Positions 7,440-17,225 of a DNA stretch of 38,085 bases are shown here, piece after piece. Positions within the stretch are counted from its first letter, which is position 1, and each line of letters begins with the position of its first letter. A program made the translations under genes and the position numbers. The notes below the pieces were generated by a model. The model saw only the letters and a program-made list of their open reading frames with translations, was not told the origin of the DNA and searched no databases. Source of the stretch: an uncultured Methanomicrobiales archaeon (GTDB lineage: Archaea > Halobacteriota > Methanomicrobia > Methanomicrobiales > Methanospirillaceae); NCBI GenBank assembly GCA_903900025.1, contig CAIULN010000074.1, forward strand, positions 1-38,085, read 5' to 3'.

Positions 7440-8723
7440 TTATTTACCAATAATCCTCTGGGAAATTAACTTTATCGAAGGCAGCACCAGCGATCCGATC
7501 TGCCGGATCTCTTTTGAGATCCCGCCAATCTCTTTGTGCATGGTAAAAACATTTCCCGCCAGCATCGCACTCCGGATAGGGTCTTTGAATTCTCCGCCTT
7601 CCATCATACACGCGTTGGATATCTCAACGGAAAAATCACCGCTCATCGGGTTTGCCGTGTGTGCACCCACAACGCTGTGGACATAGATGACGCGTTCATC
7701 CGCCACATCGGTCCTTGGTCCGTCTACTATGAAGTTGTGGTGCCCTATCCCGGTGCCGCCATTAGGCCCGCTCCGGATCGCACTCGCGGTGCTCTCTTTA
7801 CAAAACCGGTACGCAGTGCGGAGATCGTAGGCAAACGATGAGAGGACCCCGTCACTCACAAAATCAACCCGGCGGGTCGGTGTGCCCTCTGCGTCCCAGA
7901 ACGTGCTCCCCAACCCCCTGCACCTGAACGGGTCGTCATACATGGAGATCTGTGAATCAACGATGGGTTTGCAGAGGTCAGCGGCAAGGCGTGAACGTCC
8001 TGCATGCACGTTTCTCCCTGAGAGTGCCGGGATAAATGCTGCCCCGAGCAGTTCCGCATAAGCAATCGGTGAGAGCAGGACATCGTAGTCACCGGTCGGG
8101 ATGTTCGTCCCTCCCGCTGAATGCGAGGCGAGGAACGCGGCCCGTTCGCCCACAGCATACGGGTCGATATCGAAAAAACAGGACTGTGCAAACTCGGAGC
8201 CTGTGGACTGCTCGCAAATCGCCTCCAGAGAAACGGATACACCCGTGTGCCGGTCCGTGTAACGCAATCCACTGCTGTTGGCAATTATCTCAGTGGTAGA
8301 CGAGAGTGTCGCGGAACCCGAAGTAACCTTCGCCTCGTGTTCTGCAGAGCCTTCGAGCATCCGTTCAAGCAACCCGTATGCAGTCTGCGGGTCAACGGTG
8401 AGCGATGGATCGTAACATAAAAAATCAGTACCAAGAGCTGCAGGGTGGGGAAGCCCGTCCCACTGCTGAGGGGTGGCAATCCTGCCGCTTGCAATTGCTG
8501 CATCAAGACATTCCCTCCATTGCTTTGGGTTGTGTGTGGTTGAGGAACCCATCCGCCCCTTCTCAATTGTCCGGATTCCCAGCCCGCATTCTTCAGAACG
8601 GGTTGCGATATGTACATTCCTGCGTTTCAGGTCAGCGGAAACTGCAATCCCTTCGGCGAAGAAGACCTCGACCTCATCCACACGCCGTTCGCCCTGTTTA
8701 AGGATCCGGTCAATGAGCGCCAC
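7440..8723 (-). CDS. pmbA: PmbA/TldE-like metalloprotease subunit
   Basis: This is the non-catalytic partner of TldD in the TldD/PmbA heterodimer, which degrades unfolded peptides and trims certain modified peptides. The protein reads VEVFFAEGIAVSADLKRRN near the start and NPMSGDFSVEIS toward the C-terminus, both typical of PmbA. As in the family it lacks the HExxxH motif found in TldD. The reading frame opens at ATG 8771, but this would place 62 bases inside tldD. I prefer GTG 8723 (VALIDRIL..., about 427 residues), which overlaps the end of tldD by 14 bases; GTG 8729 is equally possible. Confidence 0.88.
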   Translation of the reverse strand: MALIDRILKQGERRVDEVEVFFAEGIAVSADLKRRNVHIATRSEECGLGIRTIEKGRMGSSTTHNPKQWRECLDAAIASGRIATPQQWDGLPHPAALGTDFLCYDPSLTVDPQTAYGLLERMLEGSAEHEAKVTSGSATLSSTTEIIANSSGLRYTDRHTGVSVSLEAICEQSTGSEFAQSCFFDIDPYAVGERAAFLASHSAGGTNIPTGDYDVLLSPIAYAELLGAAFIPALSGRNVHAGRSRLAADLCKPIVDSQISMYDDPFRCRGLGSTFWDAEGTPTRRVDFVSDGVLSSFAYDLRTAYRFCKESTASAIRSGPNGGTGIGHHNFIVDGPRTDVADERVIYVHSVVGAHTANPMSGDFSVEISNACMMEGGEFKDPIRSAMLAGNVFTMHKEIGGISKEIRQIGSLVLPSIKLISQRIIGK

Positions 8724-10050
8724 TGCCACCCACCACCGCATCGCTGAGCAGGATATGGGGCGCCCCGTCACTTACCGGTACGCTCTGCCCGCCCTTCCCG
8801 CAGTATCCGGGATGCATTGTCCGGTCATTGCCGCAGAGCAGGATACCATGCAGCGTTGAGAGGATTTCACCGGACAGTGAAACGTCCCGGACCATGGATG
8901 TGCATTCACCGTGTTCGATCAGGGAGCCATACTCTGCATTGAACTGGAAGATGCCCCGTCCCGGGTCGACCTGCCCCCCCCGGGAGCCTTTCAGCAGTAT
9001 GCCATTCCCACAAACCTCCAGAATTTCCTCAAGGGTTGCGTCACCATTCTCAATGAACGTGTTACTCATCCGGACCAGTGGCGGCTCGGCAGCCATTGCC
9101 CGTGCATGGCCGGCCATCCCATGGCCGATTGCAGCGAGAGTTTCGCGGCTGTGCATGAATGCATTCACCACGCCGTCCCTGATGAGCTCGGTGCGCTGGA
9201 CAGCGACACCTTCTGCATCACATGGCTCGAATCCAAATTCCGAAAGTCCCGGGTCATCGATGATATTCAGCTGATCGTTACCGATCTGCTCACCCACCTT
9301 TCCCGCAAGGATCGAACTGCCCTCCTGCACAAGATCCCCTTCAGTTGCATGCCCTACTGCTTCATGGGCAAACACCCCGGCGAGCTCCGGGTTGAGAACT
9401 ACCCTCATCCTGCCCCCCTTCACATGCCCCGCATCGAGGAGTGCAACAGCAATATTTGCAGCCTTCTTACCGTATTCCTGCCGGTGCCTGAGGTCGAACC
9501 CGCGGATCGAATGCACACGCTCATAGCCCATCTGGACCGTTCCGTTGCGGGAGGCGACTGCAAGCACATTGAATCCCGACCGGCAGATCTCGTACGAGAA
9601 TTTGTGCCCGGAGCTGTCCGAGAATACAACCTGCTCTGACCGTTCGATATAATTTGCCCGCCGGTTGACCACGTCCGGGTGCCTTGCTGCCAGTTCAATC
9701 TCGGCAAGGAGTGTGGTCTTTTCCTCGATTCCCACACCCCGCGGGTCCTCCTTCATTGCCGGCACACGGAGGGCTCCGTGGTGTGCATCGGCAAGGTTCA
9801 CGTCCTGTTGTGTGATTGCAGCAAGGCGGGAAGCGGATGCAAGCAGGGAATTGAATTTTTTCTTTGAGCATGGTGAGAAATTGTCGATCTGAAGAATTCC
9901 CCACCCGCGGGGGCCGAGCACCCGGAGAATTGCCCTGTTGAAAAACGATGTTCCGGCAGATTCCACCACACCGTTGTCGATATCGATGAGGGTTGCCTGA
10001 CCTGTTACGTGCCGCAGGTCGTGGTACCTGATTGCTGGCAGTCCGCTCAT
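8710..10050 (-). CDS. tldD: TldD metalloprotease
   Basis: This 446-residue protein is the catalytic subunit of the TldD/PmbA protease. The zinc site [11 protein letters not shown] is at residues 229-239 (HExxxH with a downstream acidic residue), and a Gly-rich C-terminal region with [18 protein letters not shown] is typical. The pair may act downstream of Lon by cutting the peptides it releases, an inference from the operon. The start ATG overlaps the lon stop in ATGA (10047-10050), and the end overlaps pmbA. Confidence 0.93.
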   Translation of the reverse strand: MSGLPAIRYHDLRHVTGQATLIDIDNGVVESAGTSFFNRAILRVLGPRGWGILQIDNFSPCSKKKFNSLLASASRLAAITQQDVNLADAHHGALRVPAMKEDPRGVGIEEKTTLLAEIELAARHPDVVNRRANYIERSEQVVFSDSSGHKFSYEICRSGFNVLAVASRNGTVQMGYERVHSIRGFDLRHRQEYGKKAANIAVALLDAGHVKGGRMRVVLNPELAGVFAHEAVGHATEGDLVQEGSSILAGKVGEQIGNDQLNIIDDPGLSEFGFEPCDAEGVAVQRTELIRDGVVNAFMHSRETLAAIGHGMAGHARAMAAEPPLVRMSNTFIENGDATLEEILEVCGNGILLKGSRGGQVDPGRGIFQFNAEYGSLIEHGECTSMVRDVSLSGEILSTLHGILLCGNDRTMHPGYCGKGGQSVPVSDGAPHILLSDAVVGGSGAH

Positions 10051-11975
10051 GCAACGGTCTGGTTGATCACGGGCGTATCCACGAGCGCTTCGGTCGACCG
10101 TATCGCCATCTTCTTGAGCTTGGAGAGGAACCCTTCAGTATTCTGCGGGACGAGTGCGTATTTTAACACATCGTTGATATTGTCGACCGGGATCACGGTG
10201 ACAAGCGGGCGGTACCGCTCCTCGATCAGCACGTCGTCGAGGTTTGTCCGGGGGATGAGCACGGTTTTAATGCCGGCCTTTGCCGCCGCCTCGATCTTAA
10301 AGGTAACGCCGCCTACCGGTAATACGTCACCACGCACCGACAGCGAACCGGTCATCGCCACATCCTGCCTGACGGGAATTCCGTCAATAGCGCTGATCAC
10401 AGCAGTCGCCACGCTGATTGACGCAGAGTCCCCCTCGACACCCATGTATGTACCGATGAACTGGATGTGTATGTCAATATTCTTTACATCCTTACCGGTG
10501 AATTTTTTGAGAATCGCACTCACGTTTTTGATCGATTCCTGCGCGATCTCCTTGAGCATGCCGGTAGCGACCACCGTACCGCTTGCACCCTGTGCAGGAG
10601 TAACCTCTGCCATGATGGGCAGCACCGATCCTGCATCACTTCCGGTCACCGCAAGCCCGTTCACCCTCCCGACACGGGTGCCCTCGACAACCGTTATCTC
10701 GTATTCCATGAGGTGGCGGGTGATCTCATCGGACACCTGATCCTCGATGGAGCGTGCGGTCTTCTTTGCCGCCACAACATGGGCGGCGGTGGCAAGCGGG
10801 GCACCCTCCTGCCGTGCAATATCCCCTGCGACGCGGATCAGTCCGCCAATGTCACGGAGCTTGAGGGTAAGGTGCCCCTTCCTGTTTGAGCGCCGGCGCG
10901 CCTCGCGGATTATTTCTTCGATGGCCCCCTGGTCGAAATGCGGGATCTTGCCGTCATTTTTCACTTCCTGTGCGATGAACCGGACGTATTTCTGCCGGTT
11001 CTCAGGGGTGTCTTCCATATTCTCCGACATGTACACTTCGTAGCCGTACCCGCGTAACCGCGAGCGCAGTGCGGGGTGCATGCCTTGGACGGCGTCGAGG
11101 TTCCCCGCTGCGATCATGATGAACCGGCAGGGAACCGGTTCGGTACGCACCATCGCCCCGCTCGAGCGTTCACTCTGCCCCGTGATGGGGAACTCCCCCT
11201 CCTGCAGGGCGGTGAGTAGGTTCTGCTGGGAATGGGGGGTCAGGGTATTGATCTCATCGATAAACAGGACACCGCCGTTTGAACGGTGGATTGCTCCCGC
11301 TTCGACGCGGTCGTGTGCAGGTGTCTCGAGTCCTCCGCTCTGGAAAGGGTCATGGCGGACATCCCCGAGAAGCGCCCCCGCATGTGAACCGGTCCCGTCG
11401 ATGAACGGCGCTGTGCTCGTATTGTCATTGAATATGAGCAGTTTGGGCACCATCGCCTCCTCCCGGGGACCGGAATACTTGAGAGCCATGAAGAGGAACG
11501 CGGCAGCAATAATCCCCATCAGCCATTGGTAGGTGATGAATGCGTACCCGATGATGCCGATGATGAGCAGCATGAGCAGGGTATTGCGGAACTGGATCTT
11601 CCGCTTTGCCTCGGCTTTGTGTGCGGCAACGATCTGCTTGCCCCGGCCGACTGCAACGGTCCGGATCACAGGATTATTGGGGTCATCAGAATTGGGGTAT
11701 ACGAGGATGTCCTGCAGTTCCTCTTTGGGCAGCAGCTCCGCCATCGCTTTCGCGAGCATGGACTTGCCGGTTCCGGGGCTGCCGATCATCATGACGTGCC
11801 GGCGCTGGATTGCTGCCTTCCGGATGACGTCAACCGCGTGTTCCTGACCGATGACCTGGTCGATCAGCTTGACAGGTACATCGATCTGGGAGGAAGCCCC
11901 CACCGTCACCTCAAGCGCTGGCACCTCCGGTACTGTTTTAAGTTCAGGAGCAGTGGGGAGTTCCGGTGTTTCCAT
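10047..11975 (-). CDS. lonB: Archaeal membrane-bound ATP-dependent Lon protease (LonB)
   Basis: This 642-residue protease is the main membrane AAA+ protease of euryarchaea that lack FtsH. Walker A GSPGTGKS is at residues 65-72. Two hydrophobic segments (about 131-167) are inserted within the AAA domain, which marks the archaeal B type. Walker [11 protein letters not shown] follows. The protease domain shows the catalytic serine in [10 protein letters not shown] and the lysine in [10 protein letters not shown], forming a Ser-Lys dyad. It leads the operon lonB-tldD-pmbA-bofA-like. Length matches the family. Confidence 0.96.
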   Translation of the reverse strand: METPELPTAPELKTVPEVPALEVTVGASSQIDVPVKLIDQVIGQEHAVDVIRKAAIQRRHVMMIGSPGTGKSMLAKAMAELLPKEELQDILVYPNSDDPNNPVIRTVAVGRGKQIVAAHKAEAKRKIQFRNTLLMLLIIGIIGYAFITYQWLMGIIAAAFLFMALKYSGPREEAMVPKLLIFNDNTSTAPFIDGTGSHAGALLGDVRHDPFQSGGLETPAHDRVEAGAIHRSNGGVLFIDEINTLTPHSQQNLLTALQEGEFPITGQSERSSGAMVRTEPVPCRFIMIAAGNLDAVQGMHPALRSRLRGYGYEVYMSENMEDTPENRQKYVRFIAQEVKNDGKIPHFDQGAIEEIIREARRRSNRKGHLTLKLRDIGGLIRVAGDIARQEGAPLATAAHVVAAKKTARSIEDQVSDEITRHLMEYEITVVEGTRVGRVNGLAVTGSDAGSVLPIMAEVTPAQGASGTVVATGMLKEIAQESIKNVSAILKKFTGKDVKNIDIHIQFIGTYMGVEGDSASISVATAVISAIDGIPVRQDVAMTGSLSVRGDVLPVGGVTFKIEAAAKAGIKTVLIPRTNLDDVLIEERYRPLVTVIPVDNINDVLKYALVPQNTEGFLSKLKKMAIRSTEALVDTPVINQTVA

Positions 11976-12158
11976 GAATTGTTTATCCTCGCTATGCTAT
12001 TGGTATTCATATAATGTGTACAATATCATTTAAGTAGTTTCAGCTGGAACCAGAACGCAACATTTAGTTGCCGGCGGGACGAAGGGTTCTTAAAGGGGAG
12101 TTCTTACCGAACCCGGCAAACAGGAATTGCCGGTAATCAGTTGAACAAAAGTGGTACC
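11976..12158. promoter_or_regulatory. Divergent promoter region of lonB and prs
   Basis: On the minus strand CATTATATGAA (12006-12016) and CTTAAATG (12026-12033) are TATA candidates for lonB, with GAGGAT at 11985-11990 as its ribosome site. For the plus strand TTCTTAAAG near 12088-12096 is the best TATA candidate for prs. No clear operator is visible. Confidence 0.4.
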
Positions 12159-13004
12159 ATGAAGCTCGTTTCTACGGAGCCATCGCAGGTCCTTGCAAGC
12201 CGGATTGCTGATGCATTGAACGCTTCAGTTGTTGATGTGAAGTTCTCCTGCTTTCCTGATGGGGAACTCTACCTCTGTGCAAATGGACTTGATGAGGACA
12301 TGATCATCGTCGGAAGTGTGGTGGACAGCGATTCACTCGTCCAGCTGGTGCTCCTCATTGACGCATGTGAAGGCTCAAATAACCGTCTCGTCATTCCCTA
12401 CATGGGGTACGCACGACAGGACAAACGGTTCAGGGCCGGAGAGCCCGTGAGTGCCCGGGCGGTCTCGCGGCTGCTCAGCAGGGGGATTGATCGGTGCATC
12501 ACAGTCAATATCCATGACAAAAAGGTGCTTTCATATTTCGACATACCTGCATCTGATGTCTCGCTTGCCCGTGATATTGGCACCTATGTAAAGGATATGG
12601 ATCTCGATGATCCCCTCATCCTTGCCCCTGATGAAGGTACAGCTGCCTTTGGCAGACAGGTCGCGGCAGCAGGCACATGGGACTGCGACCACCTCGAGAA
12701 AACCAGGATCTCCGGTGATGAGGTCCGAATGGCACCAAGGGCGCTTTCTGCCGCGGGTCGCCCGGTGGTGATTGTCGATGATATCATTTCCACCGGGGCT
12801 ACCATAGCCACTGCCGCTGCCATGCTCAGGGGACAGGGGGCAAGTGATGTCTTTGCTGCCTGTGTTCACGGTGTGCTCACCGGGGGTGCCTTCTCCCGCC
12901 TCAAAGCAGCGGGAATAAAAGATGTCGTCTGCAGCGACACGATCGAACGCGGGTGCAGCAGGTACAGCGCTGCGGGCCGTATCTCCGAGACGCTGTTACA
13001 ATAA
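12159..13004 (+). CDS. prs: Ribose-phosphate pyrophosphokinase (PRPP synthetase)
   Basis: It makes PRPP from ribose 5-phosphate and ATP for nucleotide and histidine synthesis. The 281-residue protein shows the type I fold with FPDGELYL (N-terminal), RQDKRFRAGEPVSARAVSRLL (ATP-binding loop) and the PRPP-binding loop VVIVDDIISTGATIATAA (about 206-223), all intact. I use ATG 12159 because an upstream in-frame TTG at 12141 would add residues that fit the family poorly. It is short relative to bacterial Prs, as normal for archaeal class III-like enzymes. Nob1 follows 28 bases after the stop. Confidence 0.95.
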   Translation: MKLVSTEPSQVLASRIADALNASVVDVKFSCFPDGELYLCANGLDEDMIIVGSVVDSDSLVQLVLLIDACEGSNNRLVIPYMGYARQDKRFRAGEPVSARAVSRLLSRGIDRCITVNIHDKKVLSYFDIPASDVSLARDIGTYVKDMDLDDPLILAPDEGTAAFGRQVAAAGTWDCDHLEKTRISGDEVRMAPRALSAAGRPVVIVDDIISTGATIATAAAMLRGQGASDVFAACVHGVLTGGAFSRLKAAGIKDVVCSDTIERGCSRYSAAGRISETLLQ

Positions 13005-13032
13005 CTTCCCGTGCAACATCCGGAATCCCTTT

Positions 13033-13488
13033 ATGAGAGCAGTCATCGACACATCCCTGTTCTTCATCGAATACCCGATCCCCGGTGAACTGTATACACC
13101 ACCCTCTGTCATTGAAGAACTTGTCGATCTGCGCTCAAAATGCCGGTACGAGACCCTGCTCGCTTCCGGGCTCCGGGTCATCGGGCCCACACAGGCAAGC
13201 AGGGAGAGGGTTTTTGCAGCGGCACAAAAAACCGGTGACGCGGAGAAGATCTCCGCAACCGACGGGGACATTCTCGCCCTCGCACTCGACCTGAATGCAA
13301 CAATTTACTCTGATGATTTTGCAGTCCACAACGTTGCATACACGTTGGGAATTATGTCGCACCCTGTCCAGCAGCGCAGTCCAAAAAAGCGGGTCTGGAA
13401 ATTCCGGTGTACCGGATGCAAAAGGTTTTACCGGGCACTGGGTGAATGCCCCGTCTGCGGCTCACCAATCAAAAGAACCATTAAATAG
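13033..13488 (+). CDS. nob1: Nob1-like rRNA endonuclease (PIN domain plus zinc ribbon)
   Basis: It trims the 3' end of 16S rRNA during small-subunit maturation. The 151-residue protein has an N-terminal PIN domain (VIDTSLFF, with acidic residues again at [15 protein letters not shown] and YSDDFAV) and a C-terminal zinc ribbon CTGC...CPVC followed by a basic tail. The ATG at 13033 is the first in-frame one after prs and gives the family start. PIN acidic residues are all present. Confidence 0.92.
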   Translation: MRAVIDTSLFFIEYPIPGELYTPPSVIEELVDLRSKCRYETLLASGLRVIGPTQASRERVFAAAQKTGDAEKISATDGDILALALDLNATIYSDDFAVHNVAYTLGIMSHPVQQRSPKKRVWKFRCTGCKRFYRALGECPVCGSPIKRTIK

Positions 13489-13507
13489 GAGCCTGAAAAC
13501 TCTTCTC

Positions 13508-14119
13508 ATGTCTTCCCTTGATGATCTGATCAGGCGGGCAAAACTTCTGCTCTCCGAAGGGCACAGCCCTGGTCAGATAGCTGACGAACTCTCGCTCTCG
13601 ATGGAGACGGTCACATGGCTGCTTACACAGGTGAAAGGCGCTGCTGCCCCCAGGGATGTTCATATCGACTGGACCGCCGTCAGCAGCTCCGCCCCGCTTC
13701 TTGAAGAGACTGCGTTTATGCTGCTCAGGCGCTATTACAGCAACAAAAACAGCCAGCAGGGAGCGCCAACACGGGATGCCGGGGTAATCGTGGGGATCGC
13801 GCTGTCAGGCATCCCGCTCGCAACCATCATAGCTGTTCAGGAAGATGCAAAACTCGCTATCTACCATCCTGCAAAACAGAATGCGAGCGAGCGGCCGGTC
13901 GGATCGATCAGCGGAAACTTTGCGCCGATTTCAGGTGAGCGCTGCATCATAGTGGACGATACGATAACCTCCGGCACCACGATGAAGGAAGTGGTCAGGT
14001 ATCTCAAAAAGCACGGAGCAACACCGGTCGCTATCTGGGTAATCTTTGACAAACGTGGCATAACGGATGTCGAGGGTGTCCCGGTCTATTCGCTCTTCAA
14101 AATATCCCGCATTGACTGA
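13508..14119 (+). CDS. gfcR: GfcR-type transcription regulator with PRTase domain
   Basis: This 203-residue protein joins an N-terminal helix-turn-helix ([22 protein letters not shown], about residues 18-39) to a phosphoribosyltransferase-like domain with the PRPP loop [16 protein letters not shown]. It matches archaeal GfcR, formerly called orotate phosphoribosyltransferase-like. In haloarchaea GfcR controls glucose breakdown; in a methanogen the target set is unknown. A PRPP sensor placed right after the PRPP synthetase gene suggests it may respond to PRPP or a nucleotide, which is inference. The gene starts at ATG 13508, 19 bases after nob1, and ends in a T-rich stretch (14120-14131) that probably terminates the operon. 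Confidence 0.88.
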   Translation: MSSLDDLIRRAKLLLSEGHSPGQIADELSLSMETVTWLLTQVKGAAAPRDVHIDWTAVSSSAPLLEETAFMLLRRYYSNKNSQQGAPTRDAGVIVGIALSGIPLATIIAVQEDAKLAIYHPAKQNASERPVGSISGNFAPISGERCIIVDDTITSGTTMKEVVRYLKKHGATPVAIWVIFDKRGITDVEGVPVYSLFKISRID

Positions 14120-14150
14120 CCTTTTCTTTTTTGACTTCATCAATATAGTA

Positions 14151-14162
14151 TATTTTATATAG
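14151..14162 (+). promoter_or_regulatory. Strong TATA box of the thermosome gene
   Basis: TATTTTATATAG starts about 50 bases upstream of ATG 14202. Transcription is predicted near 14180, followed by a GGAGG site at 14190-14194, seven bases before the start. Confidence 0.65.
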
Positions 14163-14201
14163 AAGTTCAATTCCATCTTTTACAGCATCGGAGGATATAG
14201 T

Positions 14202-15806
14202 ATGTTAGCTGGACAACCAATTATCATTTTAAAGGCAAATGTCGAGCGTAATTACGGGAAAGAAGCCCAGCGCTCGAATATTACTGCAGCAAAGGCGATC
14301 GCCGGCGCCGTCAGGACGACTCTCGGTCCCCGTGGCATGGACAAAATGCTTGTCGGATCGACCGGTGATATCGTGATCACCAATGATGGCGCCACCATCC
14401 TGCAGGAGATCTCCGTGCAGCACCCGGGCGCAAAGATGGTGATCGAGGTCGCAAAGACGCAGGACAACGAGGTCGGGGACGGAACGACGACCGCTGTTGT
14501 GCTTGTCGGCGCGCTAATGGAGCAGGCGGAGAACCTTCTGGAGTGGGGCATCCACCCGACAGTTATTTCCGCAGGATACCGTCTCGGCATGGAGAAGTCA
14601 CTCGAGATCGTTGATGGACTTGCACTCAAAGTCGAATCAACCGACAAGAAGACCCTAGGAAAAATCTGTGACACCGCTATCACCGGGAAATCGGTTGAGG
14701 CGGTAAAATCCAAGCTTTGTGGTATTATTGTCAACGCAGTCAGCGCGGTTGCCGAAAAGGTTGGCGGGAAGATCACCATCGATGAAGACGACGTGATGGT
14801 GAAAAAGAAGCGTGGGCATGCAATGGATGATATCGAGCTGATCCATGGCGTTGTAATCGATAAGAAGCGTGTCCACGAAGGTATGCCCAGGAAAGTGACC
14901 AAGGCAAAGATCGCGCTCATCGGAACCCCTCTGGAGATCACAAAGACGCAGGTGAAGGCAAAGATCAAGATCTCGACTGCCGAGCAGGTAGCCGCATTTA
15001 ACGAACAGGAAAGCGAGGCATTAAAGAAACTCGCCGATTATGTGATCGGTACCGGTGCAAACGTACTCCTCTGTCAGAAAGGTATTGCCGATCCCGTCCA
15101 GTTCCACCTCGCAAAAGCCGGTGTCCTCGCCGTTGAGGATGTCCCTGAAAAGGATATGCAGTATGCAGCAAAGGCAGTCTCGGCAAACATCGTCCAGAAG
15201 GCAGAAAACCTTGCAGCAAAGGACCTTGGCGGTGCTGAAACCGTGGAAGAAGACAACGATATTGATATCGTCCGGATCGGTGGGTGCAAGAACCCCAAGG
15301 CAATCACGATCCTGCTGCGTGGCTCCACCGATTACCTGCTTGACGAGCTTGAGCGTGCTGTCAATGACGGCAAACGCGTTGTTATGGATGCGATGGAAGA
15401 CGGCACTTTTGTCGTTGGCGGCGGAGCGGTCGAGACCGAGCTGTTGATGAAGATCAAGGACTATGCGGCAAGCGTCGGGGGACGCATCCAGCTCGCTCTC
15501 GAAGCCTACGCAGCCGCGTTCGAGACCATTCCAAGGACACTTGCGGAAAATTCCGGTTACAATCCGATTGACAAGCTTGTCGACCTGAAAAACGCCCACG
15601 CCAAGGGCGAAAAGAATGCCGGACTGAACGTCTACACGGGGGATATCATCGACATGTACGCTGAGGGTGTTTTCGAGCCGCTCCGATCGAAGCGGCAATC
15701 CATCCAGAGCGCTTCAGAGACGGCAGCGATGCTCATCCGCGTTGACGACATGATGATCACCCAGCAGAACAAGCCGGCAGGAATGCCGGGTGCCCCGATG
15801 GGGTAA
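14202..15806 (+). CDS. thsA: Thermosome subunit (group II chaperonin)
   Basis: This 534-residue ATPase folds proteins in a double-ring cage closed by its own lid. It opens MLAGQPIIILKANVERNYGK, typical of archaeal thermosomes, followed by the nucleotide-binding motifs RTTLGPRGMDKMLV and NDGATILQE and GDGTTTAVVL (catalytic Asp in GDGTT). The helical protrusion forming the lid lies around residues 245-275, and the C-terminus ends with a short Met/Gly/Pro-rich tail. Length matches the family. It is monocistronic with its own strong promoter and a hairpin downstream. Confidence 0.97.
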   Translation: MLAGQPIIILKANVERNYGKEAQRSNITAAKAIAGAVRTTLGPRGMDKMLVGSTGDIVITNDGATILQEISVQHPGAKMVIEVAKTQDNEVGDGTTTAVVLVGALMEQAENLLEWGIHPTVISAGYRLGMEKSLEIVDGLALKVESTDKKTLGKICDTAITGKSVEAVKSKLCGIIVNAVSAVAEKVGGKITIDEDDVMVKKKRGHAMDDIELIHGVVIDKKRVHEGMPRKVTKAKIALIGTPLEITKTQVKAKIKISTAEQVAAFNEQESEALKKLADYVIGTGANVLLCQKGIADPVQFHLAKAGVLAVEDVPEKDMQYAAKAVSANIVQKAENLAAKDLGGAETVEEDNDIDIVRIGGCKNPKAITILLRGSTDYLLDELERAVNDGKRVVMDAMEDGTFVVGGGAVETELLMKIKDYAASVGGRIQLALEAYAAAFETIPRTLAENSGYNPIDKLVDLKNAHAKGEKNAGLNVYTGDIIDMYAEGVFEPLRSKRQSIQSASETAAMLIRVDDMMITQQNKPAGMPGAPMG

Positions 15807-15868
15807 ACTCCCCTACTTACCCCCTTGAACAGGTCGGTATAAATCTAATCCTTTTTTCCCAAACGGGG

Positions 15869-15894
15869 GCATCCTGCGGGATGCTTTTATTATG
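15869..15894 (+). terminator. Hairpin terminator after the thermosome gene
   Basis: GCATCC, loop TGCG, GGATGC forms a 6-bp perfect stem (15869-15884) followed by TTTTATTATG. It lies about 60 bases past the stop. Confidence 0.55.
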
Positions 15895-15919
15895 TTCACT
15901 CACTGATGAGAACGGTATC

Positions 15920-15939
15920 CGGATTGAATCCGTTTTTTT
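15920..15939 (+). terminator. Second hairpin with T7 tract
   Basis: CGGAT, loop TGA, ATCCG (15920-15932) is followed by seven T. It is the second such structure within 70 bases, so termination after the thermosome is probably in two steps. Confidence 0.5.
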
Positions 15940-16073
15940 GGGAATCTTCATACGTGGCACTATTACCACCTTCATACTCCGGCACCTCCCCACCAGGCAC
16001 AAACGTACGCCGGCAGTGGATAATCACAAGAATAACTATTATAGGAATCAGCGTAAAAATGATCTGAACCGGT
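15940..16073 (+). promoter_or_regulatory. Intergenic region holding the tRNA-Ser promoter
   Basis: No gene is visible in 15940-16073. TATA-like ACTATTATAGG near 16036-16046 lies about 28-38 bases upstream of the mature tRNA-Ser 5' end. Confidence 0.4.
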
Positions 16074-16158
16074 GCCGAGGTAGTCTAGCCCGGTAAGGCG
16101 ATGGTCTCGAAAACCATTGGTGCCCTGCACCTCGGGAGTTCAACTCTCCCCCTCGGCG
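16074..16158 (+). tRNA. tRNA-Ser (anticodon CGA)
   Basis: A complete cloverleaf can be drawn. The acceptor GCCGAGG pairs with CCTCGGC, the anticodon stem ATGGT/ACCAT encloses CTCGAAA with CGA at 16108-16110, the T-arm is GGGAG-TTCAACT-CTCCC, and the long variable arm GGTG-CCCTG-CACC is diagnostic for serine. The discriminator is G, as for archaeal tRNA-Ser. It reads UCG codons. No CCA is encoded. Confidence 0.95.
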
Positions 16159-16268
16159 TCTGATGGAATTATGGTTATTTTTCAGCAGTCCTGTGGTAAA
16201 ATTGAAAATATTAGAAAATTCGAAAACCTTGAAGTCAATTGCTCCCGACAATTATGGTCAGAGGTTTC

Positions 16269-17225
16269 ATGGTCGCCCCTTCCATGGATAAGGAGTCCCT
16301 CGACCGGCTCAAAGAAAAAACAGCAAGAATTTCCGTCATCTCCAACACCGGGCTCGTCCTGATGAAATTCATAGTCGGGTTTGCGATCAATTCCGTCAGT
16401 ATCATCTCCGAAGCGATCCATTCATCAATGGATCTCCTTGCTGCCGTGATTGCTTTTATCTCGGTGAGAAAATCAGCAGAGCCCCCTGATACGGGACATT
16501 CCTTCGGGCATGGCAAGTTTGAGGATATATCAGACCTTGTGGAAGCCCTGCTCATTTTTATTGCCGCAATCCTGATTATCTGGGAGGCAATGGCAAAACT
16601 GCTTGGTAAGGAGACCGTACCATTCTCTTCGGGCTTCCTTATTATCGGTATTGCCGTGATGGGGGTTTCGGCTCTCGTGAACTGGTGGGTCTCCGGACGG
16701 CTTATGAAGGTGGCAAAACAGACCGAATCCATTGCCCTCGAGAGTGATGCATGGCACCTGCGGACTGATGTCTATACGTCACTGGGTGTTTTTATCGGCC
16801 TCATTATCATCCGCCTGACGGGAATAACAATCTTTGACCCGCTCGTTGCTATCGGAGTCGCACTGGTGATAATCAAAGCCGCGTATGATCTCACCGTGCG
16901 GTCGTTTTCCGACCTTATCGACCACAGCCTTCCCGAAAAGGTAGAAGAGCGGATCAAGGAAATCATCTGTGACCATGCCAGCGATTACGCGGGATTCCAT
17001 GACCTCAGGACCCGTCGTTCTGGACCGGAAATTTTTATCGAGTTCCACTTGGTGATGCCCGGAAGGATTTCCGTGCAGCAGTCCCATGACCTCGCCGATC
17101 ACCTCGAATCGGATCTCATGGTAGAATTTCCCCGGTCAAACATCTCGATCCATACAGAGCCGTGCAATGAGGGATGCACCCGCTGTGGCTCGTTCTGCAC
17201 GTTTTTTGAGAAGATCAAATCGTAG
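16269..17225 (+). CDS. Cation diffusion facilitator (CDF) metal/proton antiporter
   Basis: This membrane transporter exports a divalent metal (zinc, iron, cobalt or manganese) in exchange for protons. It has six predicted helices with the metal site HSSMD in helix 2 and DAWHLRTD in helix 5, then a cytoplasmic domain with ferredoxin-like fold (EERIKEIICDH... EFHLVMPG). The last residues carry a cysteine cluster CNEGCTRCGSFC, unusual for the family. Starts at ATG 16254, 16269 or 16284 are possible; I chose 16269 because GAGGT is at the right distance. Length (318) is normal. Confidence 0.9.
   Translation: MVAPSMDKESLDRLKEKTARISVISNTGLVLMKFIVGFAINSVSIISEAIHSSMDLLAAVIAFISVRKSAEPPDTGHSFGHGKFEDISDLVEALLIFIAAILIIWEAMAKLLGKETVPFSSGFLIIGIAVMGVSALVNWWVSGRLMKVAKQTESIALESDAWHLRTDVYTSLGVFIGLIIIRLTGITIFDPLVAIGVALVIIKAAYDLTVRSFSDLIDHSLPEKVEERIKEIICDHASDYAGFHDLRTRRSGPEIFIEFHLVMPGRISVQQSHDLADHLESDLMVEFPRSNISIHTEPCNEGCTRCGSFCTFFEKIKS

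Noticed and set aside
8911-9639. 242-residue plus-strand open frame
   Set aside because: Lies fully antisense to tldD, whose motifs are complete; no recognisable feature.
10009-10740. 243-residue plus-strand open frame
   Set aside because: Antisense to the Lon protease domain; Ser/Thr-rich shadow.
14252-14968. 238-residue minus-strand open frame
   Set aside because: Antisense to the thermosome gene, which is certain.
15881-16096. Small open frame over the terminators and tRNA-Ser start
   Set aside because: It crosses two hairpins and the tRNA, and has no ribosome site.
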